Source: an uncultured Clostridia bacterium (GTDB taxonomy: Bacteria > Bacillota > Clostridia > Christensenellales > Aristaeellaceae). From it: a DNA stretch of 32,751 bases. The notes under the pieces were generated by a model. The model was not told the DNA's origin. It worked only from the letters and a program-made list of their open reading frames with translations, and made no database searches. The stretch covers positions 1-32,751 of the forward strand of contig CAMJPQ010000039.1 of NCBI GenBank assembly GCA_946407745.1, written 5' to 3'. The position numbers were made by a program, and so were the translations under genes. Shown one piece after another: positions 31,807-32,751 of the stretch; the first letter of the stretch is position 1, and each line of letters opens with the position of its first letter.

Positions 31807-32679
31807 ATGAAGAACCAGACCTTCGGTATTGAGCTGGAGATGAACGGCATCCTCCGCACGAAGGCAGCCGCGGTCATCGCCGCGCACTTCGGCACGACGC
31901 CCAGCCAGCCCGACCACAGCTGCTACCACACACAGACCATCCGCATGCCCGACGGGCGGGTGTGGAAGGTGATGCGCGACTCCAGCATCCCCGGCCCCGA
32001 CGACGAAAAGACCGAGGTGGTCAGCCCCATCTGCAAATGGGAAGACATCGAAACGGTCCAGGAACTGGTCCGGGCGCTCCGGAAGGCCGGCGCGAAGGCC
32101 GACCCAGCCCACTGCGGAATCCACGTCCACATCGGGCTTGGCAGCCACACCCCGAAAACGCTCCGAAACCTGGTCAACATCGTCAACGCGAAGGAGGACC
32201 TCCTGACACAGAGCCTGGCCATCGACCCCGAGCGCAGGATGCAATGGTGCAAGCCGGTCGACCAGGATTTCCTTGCCCGCCTGAATCGGCAGAAGCCCCA
32301 GACCATGGAGGCCTTCGCGAGGCTTTGGTACAACGACCGCAGCTGGGAATGGCACGCACACCAGCACTACGACCAGAGCCGCTACCGCCTGCTCAACCTC
32401 CACGCGGTGTGGCAGAAGGGGACCATCGAGTTCCGGGCCTTCAACAGCACCCTCCACGCCGGAGAGGTCAAGAGCTACATCCAGCTTTGCCTGGCCATCA
32501 GCCACAAGGCTCTGACCGCCAAGGCCGCCAGCCCGACCCGCCCGACCACAGACAACCCGAAATACACCTTCCGGTGCTGGCTCCTCCAGCTGGGCTTCAT
32601 CGGAGACGAATTTGAAACAGCCAGGCTTCACCTGACCAAGCACCTCCCCGGAAACAGCGCATGGCGGCAGGCCTCCTGA
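31807..32679 (+). CDS. Amidoligase family protein (ATP-grasp-like COOH-NH2 ligase)
   Basis: 290 aa from the ATG at 31807, with AAAGGAG 7 nt upstream; the frame is open much further 5' but that is repeat DNA. The amidoligase-2 pattern is complete: FGIELEMNG (Glu9, Glu11), RDSSIPG, EVVSPI, the CGIHVHIGLG motif near residue 102, and IEFRAFNSTL near 213. Family members use ATP to join carboxyl and amino groups, often with a gamma-glutamyl cyclotransferase gene nearby. The substrate is unknown. It lies opposite to the phage operon and is markedly GC-richer (runs of C/G at third positions), so it may belong to an early region or another element. Confidence 0.82.
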   Translation: MKNQTFGIELEMNGILRTKAAAVIAAHFGTTPSQPDHSCYHTQTIRMPDGRVWKVMRDSSIPGPDDEKTEVVSPICKWEDIETVQELVRALRKAGAKADPAHCGIHVHIGLGSHTPKTLRNLVNIVNAKEDLLTQSLAIDPERRMQWCKPVDQDFLARLNRQKPQTMEAFARLWYNDRSWEWHAHQHYDQSRYRLLNLHAVWQKGTIEFRAFNSTLHAGEVKSYIQLCLAISHKALTAKAASPTRPTTDNPKYTFRCWLLQLGFIGDEFETARLHLTKHLPGNSAWRQAS

Positions 32680-32716
32680 ATCGAGAGGCCTCCCCTGCCA
32701 CACCCCGCCTGACGAT

Positions 32717-32735
32717 GGCCGGACGGCATCCGGCC
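32717..32735. other. Hairpin after the amidoligase gene
   Basis: GGCCGGA-CGGCA-TCCGGCC is a perfect 7-bp stem with a 5-nt loop, 38 bp after the amidoligase stop. It is not followed by a T-run within the window (GAAACGGG follows), so it is not a standard terminator. It might be a Rho-dependent or mRNA-end structure. Confidence 0.35.
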
Positions 32736-32751
32736 GAAACGGGCACAGCCC

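Noticed and set aside
31564-32703. 379-codon minus-strand open frame opposite the amidoligase
   Set aside because: It is an antisense reading of a high-GC gene; the plus-strand product has the conserved amidoligase motifs.

Overview
The window is the late (packaging, head, tail) region of a long-tailed siphovirus or prophage of a Gram-positive, Clostridia-like host. The evidence is the HK97-type morphogenesis order on the minus strand, strong AAGGAGG-type ribosome sites before almost every gene, 1-4 bp gene overlaps, and phage families typical of gut Bacillota (phi13-type major tail protein, head fiber, DUF4314, DUF4417, BspA-like repeats in a tail gene). There is no integrase, repressor, lysis or replication gene here, so free phage versus prophage cannot be decided.

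Reading the minus strand from right to left: a ParB-domain/adenine-or-cytosine-N4 DNA methyltransferase (30940-29684), small and large terminase (29665-27631), an HNH nuclease (27620-27279), a small unknown gene, portal (27055-25661), a C5-cytosine methyltransferase wedged between portal and prohead protease (25695-24175), ClpP-like prohead protease (24206-23364), major capsid (23341-22148), head fiber, connector, adaptor, gp10-like and terminator-like proteins (22091-20333), major tail protein (20315-19698), a three-gene accessory block (DUF4417; ADP-ribosyltransferase; DUF6508-like; 19683-18006), tail assembly chaperone with a -1 frame extension (18009-17426), tape measure (16649-11292), DUF4314, distal tail protein, a large tail-associated lysin/adhesin-like protein, and a set of fiber/receptor-binding candidates down to position 27. 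The first two codons of one more gene lie at 7-1.

The most unusual parts are accessory genes inserted around the tail chaperone. A VapB-VapC toxin-antitoxin pair lies antisense to the operon between chaperone and tape measure, with its own near-consensus promoter, an overlapping palindromic operator and a possible terminator. It is bounded by a 6-bp direct repeat (GCTTAA), and joining the two copies would restore a normal chaperone/tape-measure junction. On the other side of the chaperone, in operon orientation, lies a predicted arginine-type ADP-ribosyltransferase with a Gly/Arg/Ser-rich leader, coupled to DUF4417 and a DUF6508-like gene.

The right end (about 30,950-32,751) differs sharply in composition. 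It holds very GC-rich non-coding DNA with strong hairpins and palindromes upstream of the packaging genes, a degenerate ~21-bp repeat array with A-tracts in helical phase, an alternating CG-rich stretch, an inverted repeat, and then a plus-strand amidoligase gene. This could be a cos/pac or regulatory region, or a junction with another element; the sequence alone does not decide.
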